NCBI RefSeq assembly: GCF_003025005.1
Contig: NZ_PVSS01000006.1
Span: 62,001-126,000 of the forward strand
Source of the DNA: Brumimicrobium mesophilum
GTDB lineage: Bacteria > Bacteroidota > Bacteroidia > Flavobacteriales_D > Crocinitomicaceae
DNA: 64,000 nucleotides
Direction of reading: 5' to 3'
The notes beneath the pieces are model-generated. The model had not been told where the DNA came from and searched no databases. It saw nothing but the letters and a program-made list of their open reading frames with translations. Shown here one piece after another: positions 1-9,279 of this stretch. How positions within the stretch are numbered: position 1 is the stretch's first letter; each line of letters begins with the position of its first letter. Made by a program: the position numbers and the translations under genes.

Positions 1-41
1 TTTCAGGCGGGATTGCAACTATTTATACTGGAGTAAAATAA
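1..41 (+). CDS. ubiE: C-terminal tail of demethylmenaquinone methyltransferase (partial)
   Basis: An open frame enters from the left edge and ends at TAA 39-41, giving the tail SGGIATIYTGVK. This resembles the last residues of Bacteroidota UbiE/MenG, the SAM-dependent enzyme that makes menaquinone from demethylmenaquinone. The following gene is porT, and ubiE-porT is a common gene order in Flavobacteriia. Only 12 residues are visible, so the call rests on the tail plus the neighbour. Confidence 0.55.
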   Translation, partial: SGGIATIYTGVK

Positions 42-69
42 ATTAAGTCGTTTAGCGTTTGTAAAAGCC

Positions 70-795
70 ATGATGAAAAAGTTAATCTTCATATTGATAT
101 TTACCTTTCTTGGAATTGAATTTGGATTAGCACAACGAATTCCACAGGCAAGAAACTATCGAAAATTTGACCGTAATCTTTTTCATTTCGGTTTTATGTT
201 GGGAGTAAATACATCTGATTTTTCAACACAGTATAAACCAAATATGGTTAACGAGTTTGGAACTTATTCTGTTACGAATAGAAGTCAACCTGGTTTTCAA
301 TTGGGATTAATTAGTTCTATGAAAATAGGAACTCCTTTGATTCGATTGCGTTTTATTCCTTCATTGTCTTTTCAAGAAAGAATTTTAGAATATAATTTTG
401 TTCCAATTCAACCAAACGAAGATTTTGAATTTCAGGAAGAAAGGGTTGGATCCACAAACTTGGACTTTCCTCTTTTATTGAAATTTAGAACAAAAAGATA
501 TAATAATTTTGCAGCCTACATTATTGCTGGCGCTCAGTATTCGCTGGATTTACAGTCGAAAGAAACCAATTCTCAAAAATTTGGGGATCCCTTTATAAAG
601 CTTTACAGAGATGACTTTCAAGGTCAAGTTGGTGCAGGAATGGATTTTTTCTTGCCTTTCTTTAAGTTTGGAATCGAACTTAAATTGTCTCACGGATTTA
701 ATAACGCATTAATTCAAGATAATTCTCGATTATCACAACCAATTGAAAGTCTGCGTAATAGGGTATGGTGGTTCTCTTTAACTTTTGAAGGATAA
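70..795 (+). CDS. porT: PorT family outer-membrane protein, type IX secretion
   Basis: A protein of about 240 residues with an N-terminal signal peptide (hydrophobic core then GLAQ) followed by alternating beta-strand segments, as in an outer-membrane beta-barrel. The stretch RKFDRNLFHFGFMLGVNTSDF is characteristic of PorT/SprT, a barrel needed for type IX secretion and, in gliding species, motility. The ATG at 70 is followed by a second ATG at 73; either could be used. The stop overlaps the next ATG by one base (TAATG), suggesting translational coupling. The menG-porT-RNA methyltransferase-TamL neighbourhood supports the call. Confidence 0.85.
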   Translation: MMKKLIFILIFTFLGIEFGLAQRIPQARNYRKFDRNLFHFGFMLGVNTSDFSTQYKPNMVNEFGTYSVTNRSQPGFQLGLISSMKIGTPLIRLRFIPSLSFQERILEYNFVPIQPNEDFEFQEERVGSTNLDFPLLLKFRTKRYNNFAAYIIAGAQYSLDLQSKETNSQKFGDPFIKLYRDDFQGQVGAGMDFFLPFFKFGIELKLSHGFNNALIQDNSRLSQPIESLRNRVWWFSLTFEG

Positions 796-2351
796 TGGAA
801 AATTTAATTCAAATTCAAGTTCTGCCAGAACAATTGCATGATGAAGCATTTATTCTTAAAACGGCAAACAATAAAAACAGAGGGAGTAAATTTGATTACC
901 CTTACTTTTATATTCGTAAACGTTCTATTGACGCTAGAAGAAATCCTGTAAAATATAATTTACAAGTTGTTTTATCCGAGGTAAAACAAGAATTGACAGT
1001 TCCTGAAGTTCAATATGGTAATGTTGAAAATGGAACGCCGGTTCATATCATTGGTGCGGGACCTGCAGGTTTATTTGCTGCACTTGAAGCTGTTGAATTA
1101 GGTTTGAAACCTATTGTTTACGAACGAGGAAAAGATGTTCGAGAACGCCGAAGAGATTTAGCAAAAATTAATAAAGAACATATCGTAAATCCTGAATCAA
1201 ACTATTGTTATGGTGAAGGAGGAGCAGGTACATACTCAGATGGTAAATTATATACCCGATCTAAAAAAAGAGGAAATGTACTTAAGGTTTTAGAACTTTT
1301 TGTTCAATTTGGTTCTCCTTATGATATTTTAGTAGATGCACATCCGCACATTGGAACTAATAAATTACCAGCGATAATCACAGCAATGCGTGATCAAATT
1401 ATCGCATCAGGAGGAGAGGTTTGTTTTAATTCCAAGGTTACCGATTTTATTATTGAGAACAATAAATTAAAAGGGCTAGAATTAAATAACACTGAGCAAA
1501 TTGATGCTGAACATGTTATTTTAGCTACTGGACATTCGGCAAGAGATATTTTTGAACTTCTACATCAAAAAAATGTAAAAATTGAAGCGAAAGGATTTGC
1601 TCTAGGTGTTCGTATTGAACATCCGCAAGAGTTAATCGATAAAATTCAATACCATGGAAGGTTGAATGATGAGTTTTTACCACCATCAACTTATAGTTTG
1701 GTTACACAAGTAAATAAAACTGGAGTTTATTCATTTTGCATGTGTCCGGGAGGAATTGTAGCGCCTTGTGCAACATCACCTGGAGAAGTTGTGACGAATG
1801 GTTGGTCTCCTTCAAAAAGAAATAATCCTTATTCTAACTCGGGAGTTGTGGTAGAACTTGATCCAACTCGTCTTCCCAATTATGATCCAAATAATCCTTT
1901 TATTGGATTGGAGTTTCAAGCCTCTGTGGAAAAAGCATGTTGGGAAGCAGCAGGGAAAACTCAAGCAGTTCCAGCACAAAGAATGGTTGACTTTGTAAAT
2001 GGGATAGTATCTAGAGATTTACCAAAAAGCAGTTATCAACCAGGAATGGTTAGCGTTGATTTGAATAAAGTTCTACCTCCATTTATCGCAAACAATTTAA
2101 GAAAAGCTTTTAAAGATTTTGGTAGAAAAATGGATGGGTACTTGACCAATGAAGCTGTTTTGATGGCTCCAGAGTCCAGAACGTCATCTCCAATTTCCAT
2201 TCCACGTGACTCAGAAACATTACAACATGTTGAAGTTTCGGGATTGTATCCATGTGGCGAAGGTGCTGGTTATGCTGGAGGAATTGCTTCTGCTGCAGTC
2301 GATGGATTGAATTGTATTCAAGCAATTGCGAAAGTGATTGAAGGGAAATGA
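795..2351 (+). CDS. FAD-dependent dehydrogenase (COG2509 type)
   Basis: 518 residues with an FAD-binding Rossmann motif GAGPAG at residues 87-92, followed by the conserved block with YGEGGAGTYSDGKLYTR typical of the NAD(FAD)-utilising dehydrogenase family COG2509. The C-terminal part holds YPCGEGAGYAGGI, a second FAD contact region. The family's substrate is unknown. The start codon overlaps the porT stop by one base, so the two are probably co-transcribed. Length is normal for the family. Confidence 0.85.
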   Translation: MENLIQIQVLPEQLHDEAFILKTANNKNRGSKFDYPYFYIRKRSIDARRNPVKYNLQVVLSEVKQELTVPEVQYGNVENGTPVHIIGAGPAGLFAALEAVELGLKPIVYERGKDVRERRRDLAKINKEHIVNPESNYCYGEGGAGTYSDGKLYTRSKKRGNVLKVLELFVQFGSPYDILVDAHPHIGTNKLPAIITAMRDQIIASGGEVCFNSKVTDFIIENNKLKGLELNNTEQIDAEHVILATGHSARDIFELLHQKNVKIEAKGFALGVRIEHPQELIDKIQYHGRLNDEFLPPSTYSLVTQVNKTGVYSFCMCPGGIVAPCATSPGEVVTNGWSPSKRNNPYSNSGVVVELDPTRLPNYDPNNPFIGLEFQASVEKACWEAAGKTQAVPAQRMVDFVNGIVSRDLPKSSYQPGMVSVDLNKVLPPFIANNLRKAFKDFGRKMDGYLTNEAVLMAPESRTSSPISIPRDSETLQHVEVSGLYPCGEGAGYAGGIASAAVDGLNCIQAIAKVIEGK

Positions 2352-2558
2352 AAAACGAAAAATTAAGAATGAAAATCGCCCAAATCATCGATACAATGTA
2401 AGTACGATTGGCAAGTCGTCCATTTACATTGACGATGTTTGGTTTGGTTCAATGATTAATTATTCAAGTATTCAATGATTTGATGGGACCTTTGTTCGTT
2501 ATTATTCCACACCTCACGAATTCACAACTTTACAAATCAACAAATTCACAACAAAAAA

Positions 2559-3281
2559 TTACCTCGGTCGAGAAAACTCAGACAACAACACAGCTGTTGC
2601 CATTGCTACATTTAAAGATTCTCCTTTTCCGAATTGAGGAATTGTAATTGGATCTGTGATGAATTTCATGATTTCTTCGCTAATTCCATTTCCTTCATTT
2701 CCCATGATCATGATTCCTTTCTTAGAAATTTCCGTTTCGTAAATATTCTCGCCTTCAAGTAAGGAGCCATAAATTGGTAATTCAGTGTTTTCTAAAGCTT
2801 CTTTTAAGTCCACATATTCCATATTAACATTGAAAATTGCACCCATAGAAGCTTGAACAACTTTTGGATTGTAACAATCTACTGTTTCTTTCGATGCAAT
2901 AATGTGTTGAACTCCAAACCATGATGCTAGCCGAAGTATTGTACCTAGATTTCCTGGGTCTTGGATTGTGTCTAAAGCAATATAGAAATTTGGTCGTGCA
3001 GTGTTTTTTTGTAAATAATTACATATAGCGACTTGTTTTTGGGGATGCTTCAAAGTAGAAATTTGTCCAAGAGTTTTGTTGTCAATTTCTTCAAAAACAA
3101 CATGTTCTGGCAGTTTTTCTTGCGTAGGTTCTGTTCCGAAAACTTGAATCAAGCTATCTGGAGCGTATTTTATTGCTTCGGCAATCATTTTTGGACCTTC
3201 AATAATAAACTGTTGTCCAATATCACGAAATTTTTTTCGGTGCAATGAGCGGATAAACTTGATTTGTTCTTTTGAAATCAT
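2559..3281 (-). CDS. TrmH family RNA 2'-O-methyltransferase
   Basis: 240 residues from the ATG at 3281. A longer frame runs upstream to 3386, but its first 35 residues are unlike the family, and ISKEQIKFIRSLHRKK is the normal start of the substrate-binding N-domain. The SPOUT domain follows, with NEGNGIS (motif 2) and SLNVAMATAVLLSEF (motif 3), which form the knot that binds SAM. The protein should methylate a ribose in rRNA or tRNA; the target nucleotide cannot be read from sequence. It lies between porT and the TamL-like gene, the usual place in Flavobacteriia, but on the opposite strand. Confidence 0.85.
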   Translation of the reverse strand: MISKEQIKFIRSLHRKKFRDIGQQFIIEGPKMIAEAIKYAPDSLIQVFGTEPTQEKLPEHVVFEEIDNKTLGQISTLKHPQKQVAICNYLQKNTARPNFYIALDTIQDPGNLGTILRLASWFGVQHIIASKETVDCYNPKVVQASMGAIFNVNMEYVDLKEALENTELPIYGSLLEGENIYETEISKKGIMIMGNEGNGISEEIMKFITDPITIPQFGKGESLNVAMATAVLLSEFSRPR

Positions 3282-3425
3282 AAATGAAACTGTCTTGAAT
3301 GGTAAAAATAGAAAATGTTTGTCTGAATTGACAATTGTTAAATGATATTTATCAAATAGCTCCTGAACTCTAAAGATTAGTGGCACTAAAATTGGAGTTT
3401 TTTATAGTTTTAAACTTAATTTGCT

Positions 3426-3776
3426 ATGAAAAAATTCTTTTTAATTGCTCCGCTTACTTTTCTGTTGTTGATCCTTAGTTTTCAGAGTATTGCTCAAACC
3501 GAATCAGTATTAGTTACTGGTCAGAAGGGCAATCGCGAGTTTGTGATCAGCGTTGTGAATCCAGATAATGTTGAGACTTACAATAGACATAGCTATAGTG
3601 CTCATTCCTATGCAGTAAAACTTAAAATAGAACTTGATAAATGGTTGACAGAAGGGTTTGAAATTGTAGATTCTAGCACATCTTTTTCACAGGATGAATC
3701 TGGTATGAGACATGAGGTGATTTATATTTTAGTGAAGGAAAGTTTATTGAAAATTAAGGCATCAAATGACAATTGA
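3426..3776 (+). CDS. Small secreted hypothetical protein
   Basis: 116 residues. The first 24 form a clear signal peptide (hydrophobic core, then SIAQ cleavage). The mature part has no motif I recognise; it is short, polar and carries a strand-rich segment near EVIYILVKE. It sits between the TrmH gene and the TamL-like gene. The function is unknown. Confidence 0.65.
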   Translation: MKKFFLIAPLTFLLLILSFQSIAQTESVLVTGQKGNREFVISVVNPDNVETYNRHSYSAHSYAVKLKIELDKWLTEGFEIVDSSTSFSQDESGMRHEVIYILVKESLLKIKASNDN

Positions 3777-3819
3777 GAATTAAGAAATAATAATTAACAA
3801 TTAATACCCAACTGATTTG

Positions 3820-3827
3820 TATTTTTG
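3820..3827 (+). promoter_or_regulatory. TAnnTTTG -7 box before the TamL-like gene
   Basis: TATTTTTG matches the Bacteroidota -7 consensus. It ends only 6 bases before the GTG at 3834, so transcription would begin almost at the start codon. Confidence 0.45.
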
Positions 3828-3833
3828 CTTACT

Positions 3834-6494
3834 GTGAAGCTATTCTATCGCTATATTTTCTTTTTGGTTCTAAGCTGTTTTTTAGCAGCGTGTAATATTA
3901 CTCGGAATGTTCCGGATGGATATTTTATGTTGGTGTCTAATGACGTCGAAATGCCTAATAGCACAAAGCTTAGTAAAAGCGAGGTGGAGAGTGTTATTCG
4001 TCAACGACCGGCGCACAGAACATTAGGGTTTCGATTTAAACTACGGGCTTTCAATAGTATTGATTCCACTAAAACTGAAATAGGAAAAAAGAAGCGCTAT
4101 TTAAAATACCGTCAGAAGAACAAAGAAAGAATAGCCCGTCAAAAAAAAATAAACGATCGCCGAATCGCAAAAGCATTTAAACGAGGAGAGGATTTTTACA
4201 AACCAAAGAAGATTGACCTTAAGGATACAGTTGAAGTAAAACATACATTACGTGAAAGGGTAAAATATGATTATGGTGAAGCACCTGTGATTTATGATTC
4301 CTCTATGATGATTACTTCAAAAGATCAAATTCAATTGCTGCTTCAGAAAAAAGGTTATTTCGGAGCGGAAGTAAGGGCAGAAGTAGAATTAAAAGCGAAG
4401 AAAAAATACGCGTATGTAGATTACTTTTTGACGCCTGGTTATCTAAGTTATGTAGATTCCATTTTTTTACGAACTGAGAATAAGGCAGTTCAGCAAGTAT
4501 ATAAAAAATACATAGAGAATGGAGAAAATGCTTTGATAGCCCCGTTTCGTTTTGATTCTGAAGCATTAAGTGTTATGCGTAAATCTATGTCGGATTATAT
4601 GAAAAATAGCGCTTTATATGGTTTTAAAGAAAGTTATATTACGTTTGAAGTAGATACTTTAAAGCAAGGGGATTCAATTCAAATCGCTATAGATGTTTCT
4701 AAAAGATTGATTGGAAAAGACCAAACGGAAAGGGAGAAGCCTTTTGCATATACACGAATCAGTAAGGTTTATTTTCACCTGATGGATACGTTAAATTATC
4801 CTGGGAATTTCACAAAAGAACAACTCGATCCGCGTGGTATTGATTTAGGACCTTATGATAATATTCCAACATATGACACCCTTAGGTATGATTGGTATGA
4901 TGGTAAAAATGAGCGAAACAGAACTGCAACCTTCTTATATAATGGAAAGTTAACTACGAAAGCTGAATTAATAGAGTTTCAGAATTATTTAGAAGAAACA
5001 AATTATTACAAAGGTGACTTTGTTGGACAATCTTATTCCAGGCTCATGAATTTGAATATTTTCAAGACTGTGAAACCCGAGATTATTGAAAACGAAGATA
5101 ACTCAATTGATGTACATTATTATTTAACAACTTTAGAACAAAGAACTTTTAGTTTTGAGCCTAAGACCACACATTCCAATAGTTTTTTAGGGGTTTCTAC
5201 CTCATTAAATTACATTAATCGGAACCTATACCGTACTGGAAATAAACTGAAAATTAGTTTTAGTGGTGGTTTTGAATCTCAACCTGATATATTTTCTAAT
5301 GAAGAAACAACTGTTCTTAAAGATGGAACACGTAGTTTGAATACTATAGAATTTGGTCCATCGATAGAGTTAGATATCCCAAGATTGTTTCCTCTTAAAA
5401 TGTCTAGGCTGTCTAAAAATCAAAATCCAACTACTACTTTTTCTGCGGCTTATAACTATCAATTGCGACCGGAATTTAAACGTCAAACCATTCAATTGAA
5501 TTATTTATGGAAGTTTTTTGACATTGATAGAAGTCAAGTTTTTACTGTAGGAATCCCTTTAATTGGTGGTATTCAATTTGTAAGGATTGATAAAACTGAA
5601 GATTTTAAAGATAGGTTAGAACAACAAAATGATTTGTTTTTGATTAATGCCTACAGCAATCAAGCCATTTATAAGGATGCCGCTGTGACTTATAGTTATG
5701 CGAATCCAACCTTAAAAGATGGTAAAATTACTTTTAATTACGGTTTTAGTTTTGATATGGCTGGAATGGCCATTAGTTTGTTGACAAAAGACAATGCATT
5801 AAACGAGGACGGTTACAAAGAATTTTTAGGTCAGCGCTATTCCCAATTTATTCGATTAGATAATGAATTTAGGTTGCATCAATATTTCAATGAAAAATCT
5901 TTACATTATAGATTACAAATTGGAGCTGGAGTTCCATTAGAAAATAACGGCCCGAGTTTACCCTTTGATTATAGCTTTTTTGGAGGTGGTTCAAATGATA
6001 ACAGGGGTTTTAGGGCCAGATCTTTAGGTCCCGGAGTTTATAAATACTATTTAGATACGAGCAGAACCGTAACAGAAATGGGGGATATGCGTTTAGGAGC
6101 ATCATTGGAATACCGATTTAAGATTACAAATTTATTTGAAGCAGCTGTATTTAGTGATGTAGGAAATGTTTGGACCTACAACGAGGATGAAAACAGGCCT
6201 GGTGGACAAATTACAAACGATTTTTATAAGCAGTTAAGTGTTTCTGCTGGTGTTGGATTACGTTTAGATTTTTCATTTTTGATTGTTCGTCTAGATTTAG
6301 GTTTTCCACTAAGGAATCCCGCTTTGCCTAAAAACGGAAAATGGATATTCCAAAGCAGAGATCCTTTTATCGAAGAAGCAGAAAATCAATGGGGAATTGA
6401 TCCTAGCACAGGAGATTATTATTATAAAAACGATGGCGTTTTACCTAATCCATTCCAGCCACAGTTTCACATTGCTATTGGTTATCCTTTTTAG
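3834..6494 (+). CDS. BamA/TamA family outer-membrane lipoprotein (TamL-like)
   Basis: 886 residues from GTG 3834. This start gives MKLFYRYIFFLVLSCFLAAC, a compact lipoprotein signal with lipobox LAAC; the TTG at 3825 would add three residues and lies in a promoter box. The N-terminal half contains POTRA-like regions, including a very basic linker near residues 85-130. The C-terminal third is an Omp85-type barrel with FGGGSNDNRGFRARSLGPG and a terminal GYPF. Family knowledge: TamL is the lipidated Bacteroidota partner of TamB in outer-membrane biogenesis. It is a long-established neighbour of porT and trmH. Confidence 0.82.
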   Translation: MKLFYRYIFFLVLSCFLAACNITRNVPDGYFMLVSNDVEMPNSTKLSKSEVESVIRQRPAHRTLGFRFKLRAFNSIDSTKTEIGKKKRYLKYRQKNKERIARQKKINDRRIAKAFKRGEDFYKPKKIDLKDTVEVKHTLRERVKYDYGEAPVIYDSSMMITSKDQIQLLLQKKGYFGAEVRAEVELKAKKKYAYVDYFLTPGYLSYVDSIFLRTENKAVQQVYKKYIENGENALIAPFRFDSEALSVMRKSMSDYMKNSALYGFKESYITFEVDTLKQGDSIQIAIDVSKRLIGKDQTEREKPFAYTRISKVYFHLMDTLNYPGNFTKEQLDPRGIDLGPYDNIPTYDTLRYDWYDGKNERNRTATFLYNGKLTTKAELIEFQNYLEETNYYKGDFVGQSYSRLMNLNIFKTVKPEIIENEDNSIDVHYYLTTLEQRTFSFEPKTTHSNSFLGVSTSLNYINRNLYRTGNKLKISFSGGFESQPDIFSNEETTVLKDGTRSLNTIEFGPSIELDIPRLFPLKMSRLSKNQNPTTTFSAAYNYQLRPEFKRQTIQLNYLWKFFDIDRSQVFTVGIPLIGGIQFVRIDKTEDFKDRLEQQNDLFLINAYSNQAIYKDAAVTYSYANPTLKDGKITFNYGFSFDMAGMAISLLTKDNALNEDGYKEFLGQRYSQFIRLDNEFRLHQYFNEKSLHYRLQIGAGVPLENNGPSLPFDYSFFGGGSNDNRGFRARSLGPGVYKYYLDTSRTVTEMGDMRLGASLEYRFKITNLFEAAVFSDVGNVWTYNEDENRPGGQITNDFYKQLSVSAGVGLRLDFSFLIVRLDLGFPLRNPALPKNGKWIFQSRDPFIEEAENQWGIDPSTGDYYYKNDGVLPNPFQPQFHIAIGYPF

Positions 6495-6656
6495 ATGAGT
6501 TACACTTTTAAAGGTGGATTAAAAGAGGATGCCTTTTTTTAAGAAATAATTTGAGTTTCCCACCTACCTTTTGTCTAAAAACTTAAATAACATTCTTTGG
6601 CTCTTCGATTCTTGAAATAACCAGATGATTTATTCGATTTAAGGCTTAATTTCTGC

Positions 6657-6664
6657 TAACTTTG
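6657..6664 (+). promoter_or_regulatory. TAnnTTTG -7 box before the DUF4494 gene
   Basis: TAACTTTG matches the Bacteroidota -7 box and lies 43 bases before the ATG at 6708. No convincing -33 TTG is seen. Confidence 0.45.
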
Positions 6665-6707
6665 TTGGTCTTAAAAATAGGATTTTATAAAAAAATAATA
6701 TAGAGCT

Positions 6708-7310
6708 ATGAATAATTGGTTTACGGTAAAAGTAAAATATACAAAACAGCTTGAAGACGGACGTTTAAAACGTGTAACAGAGCCATATTTGGTAGATTCT
6801 GTTTCATTTACTGATGCAGAAGCACGCATGTATGAAGAAATTGGTCAAAGTGTAACTGGTGAGTTTTTGATTACCGGAATTACAAAGACAGAATATGCTG
6901 ATATCTTTTATTACGATGATTCTGATGATTGGTATAAATGTAAACTAACTTACGTTTCCATTGACGGAGACGAAGGGAAAGAAAAGAAAATTACAAGTAA
7001 CTTTCTAGTTACAGCGAGTAATGTAAAAGAAGCTTACGAAAGAATAAAAGAAAGTTTGAGCGACATGACGGTAACTTTTGAAGTGCCATCAATCATGCTT
7101 ACTCCAATTGTTGAAGTTTTGCCTTACAACCCTGATATGGATGTTGAAATCGATAGACGTCCGCTTGAAGAAGGAGAAGTAGTTGATACTACACCAAGAC
7201 CTTTACCTAATTCTGAGGAAGAAGATGATGAATATGAATCTTCAAACGAGGAGGAAGAATACGAAGAAGAAGAGGAGAACGACGTTTCTTTTGAAGACGA
7301 AACAAAATAA
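6708..7310 (+). CDS. DUF4494 domain protein with acidic tail
   Basis: 200 residues. Residues 1-150 match the Bacteroidota family DUF4494, starting NNWFTVKVKY and including YYDDSDDWYKCKLTYVS. The last 45 residues are a low-complexity acidic tail with long Glu runs (EEEDDEYESS and EEEEYEEEEEN). No function is established for the family. It is three bases upstream of pdxH and probably co-transcribed with it and the M16 protease gene. Confidence 0.8.
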   Translation: MNNWFTVKVKYTKQLEDGRLKRVTEPYLVDSVSFTDAEARMYEEIGQSVTGEFLITGITKTEYADIFYYDDSDDWYKCKLTYVSIDGDEGKEKKITSNFLVTASNVKEAYERIKESLSDMTVTFEVPSIMLTPIVEVLPYNPDMDVEIDRRPLEEGEVVDTTPRPLPNSEEEDDEYESSNEEEEYEEEEENDVSFEDETK

Positions 7311-7313
7311 ATT

Positions 7314-7973
7314 ATGAAAGAGTTTCTTGATATTTTACGTAATGATCATTCAGATTTTGATCAGGGTAAGTTGGATGACAGACTGAAAAGTATTGATCCA
7401 ATGAAGCTATTTACAAAATGGTATCAAGAAGCTTTTGAAAAACAATGTATTTCTCCAAATTCTATGACCATAAGTACGGTTGGGAAAGATTTGATGCCTT
7501 CCTCTCGTGTTGTTTATATGAAGGAATTAATGGAGGAAGGGTTGATTTTTTATACCAATTACGAAAGTAAAAAAGGGCAGGATCTTGCGGAAAATCCTCA
7601 GATTTCTGCCTTGTTTTATTGGGATGAATTATCACGCCAAATTCGTGTTCAAGGTAGCGTTGAAAAGGCACCAGAATTTATGTCTGATGATTATTTTAAA
7701 TCTCGTCCTCGTCCAAGTCAGTTGGGTGCATGGGCTTCAAAACAAAGTGAAGAAATTTCAAGAAGAGAAATCCTTGACCAGGAGTATAAAAAGATAGAAC
7801 AGCGTTTTGAAAATCAAGAAGTACCACGCCCTCCATTTTGGGGAGGATACTTGATTAGGCCAATTTCTATTGAATTTTGGCAAGGTCGACCAAGTCGTTT
7901 ACATGATAGAATTTGTTTTGAGAAAAACGATGTTGATAGCAAAGAATGGACGGTAAAACGCCGCAATCCCTAA
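7314..7973 (+). CDS. pdxH: Pyridoxamine 5'-phosphate oxidase
   Basis: 219 residues, the usual length. PdxH uses FMN and oxygen to convert pyridoxine or pyridoxamine 5'-phosphate to pyridoxal 5'-phosphate in the cytoplasm. Visible family signatures are SSRVVYMKEL and YTNYESKKGQDL for FMN binding, RPRPSQLGAWASKQS in the middle, and the C-terminal block EFWQGRPSRLHDR followed by W and RRNP. It follows DUF4494 by three bases and precedes the M16 protease by nine. Confidence 0.95.
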   Translation: MKEFLDILRNDHSDFDQGKLDDRLKSIDPMKLFTKWYQEAFEKQCISPNSMTISTVGKDLMPSSRVVYMKELMEEGLIFYTNYESKKGQDLAENPQISALFYWDELSRQIRVQGSVEKAPEFMSDDYFKSRPRPSQLGAWASKQSEEISRREILDQEYKKIEQRFENQEVPRPPFWGGYLIRPISIEFWQGRPSRLHDRICFEKNDVDSKEWTVKRRNP

Positions 7974-7982
7974 GGAAATTTT

Positions 7983-9215
7983 ATGAATATAGAACCATCA
8001 GTTTATCAATTAGATAATGGTATGCGTGTTGTTTATCTACACGATCCATCCATTGTCGCTCATCTTGGAGTAACTGTTCGAGCAGGATCACGCTATGAAA
8101 GCGAAAACGAAGAAGGTTTAGCTCATTTTTTAGAACATTGTATTTTTAAAGGTACAAAAAACAGGAGGGCTTTCCACGTTTTATCCCGACTCGATTCAGT
8201 TGGAGGTGAATTGAATGCATATACAACTAAAGAAGAAGTCTGTGTTTACGGTTCTTTTACGAAAGAGCATTTGAAAAGAGCTTCGGATTTATTGGCCGAT
8301 ATTATTTTCAATTCCACCTTTCCTGAAAAGGAAATTGAAAAAGAAAAGGAAGTTATTTTAGATGAAATCAATTCCTACTTGGACAGTCCTTCAGACAGAA
8401 TTTTTGATGATTTTGAATCTTATCTGTTTCCAGAAAATGCATTAGGGAAGAATATTCTTGGAACAGTTGATTCGGTTCAATCTTTTCAGAAATCTGATTT
8501 GGAGCGTTATGTTAAGAAGTTTTTCTATCCAGAAAACATGGTGATTTCATTTATAGGGAATGTAAAAGCAGAAGATTTACTCAAACAATTGAACAAGGAT
8601 TTTGGTCATTTTTCGCACCGTGAAGAATTGAGTCATCCAATTGAACCCAAGCCGCTAGTTCCGTTTAATATTGAAAAAGCAGATGCCAATTACCAAGCGC
8701 ATATCATGATTGGAGGTAGAGCACCTGGATACAATCATCCTAATCGCCGTGTTTTCACATTGCTAATTAACATTTTGGGTGGACCAGCTTTAAATTCTCG
8801 TTTAGGACTTTCAATTCGTGAGAAATATGGATATACTTATAACATTGACGCTAGTTACACACCTTTTGAGGAGGTTGGATATTGGAATGTTTATGCAGGA
8901 ACAGATCCTAAATATCAAAAGAAAACAATAAAATTAATCCTAAAGGAAATTCAACGTTTTATTGATGAACCCTTAACTGAGAATCAATTAAAGAAAGCGA
9001 AGCAACAAATGAAGGGACATTTTGCTTTAGGAATGGACAGTAATGGAAGTGTGATGCTCAATTTTGGTAAAAGTTTATTGGTTTTTAATCAAATCGATAC
9101 ACTTGCCGAAATTTATGAAGCCATTGAAAGTATAACTCCAACTGAAATTCAAGAAATGGCCAAAGAGTTTATGCGTCCAGAACAGGTTTCTAGTTTGGTT
9201 TACAGTGTTAAATAA
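7983..9215 (+). CDS. M16 family zinc metalloprotease
   Basis: 410 residues. The inverted zinc motif HxxEH is at His48, Glu51 and His52 (HFLEH), with the distal acidic region in EKEKEVILDEINSY. A second, catalytically inactive M16C-type half begins near residue 170, ending with the REKYGYTYNIDASY block. There is no signal peptide, so it is presumably cytoplasmic, like the MPP/PqqL-like single-chain peptidases. It completes the DUF4494-pdxH-M16 run. Confidence 0.9.
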   Translation: MNIEPSVYQLDNGMRVVYLHDPSIVAHLGVTVRAGSRYESENEEGLAHFLEHCIFKGTKNRRAFHVLSRLDSVGGELNAYTTKEEVCVYGSFTKEHLKRASDLLADIIFNSTFPEKEIEKEKEVILDEINSYLDSPSDRIFDDFESYLFPENALGKNILGTVDSVQSFQKSDLERYVKKFFYPENMVISFIGNVKAEDLLKQLNKDFGHFSHREELSHPIEPKPLVPFNIEKADANYQAHIMIGGRAPGYNHPNRRVFTLLINILGGPALNSRLGLSIREKYGYTYNIDASYTPFEEVGYWNVYAGTDPKYQKKTIKLILKEIQRFIDEPLTENQLKKAKQQMKGHFALGMDSNGSVMLNFGKSLLVFNQIDTLAEIYEAIESITPTEIQEMAKEFMRPEQVSSLVYSVK

Positions 9216-9279
9216 TATAATAAATTACACTTATTAGCGTAAGATTCTAACTTCTAGAATTTTTAAAAATGGATTATTG

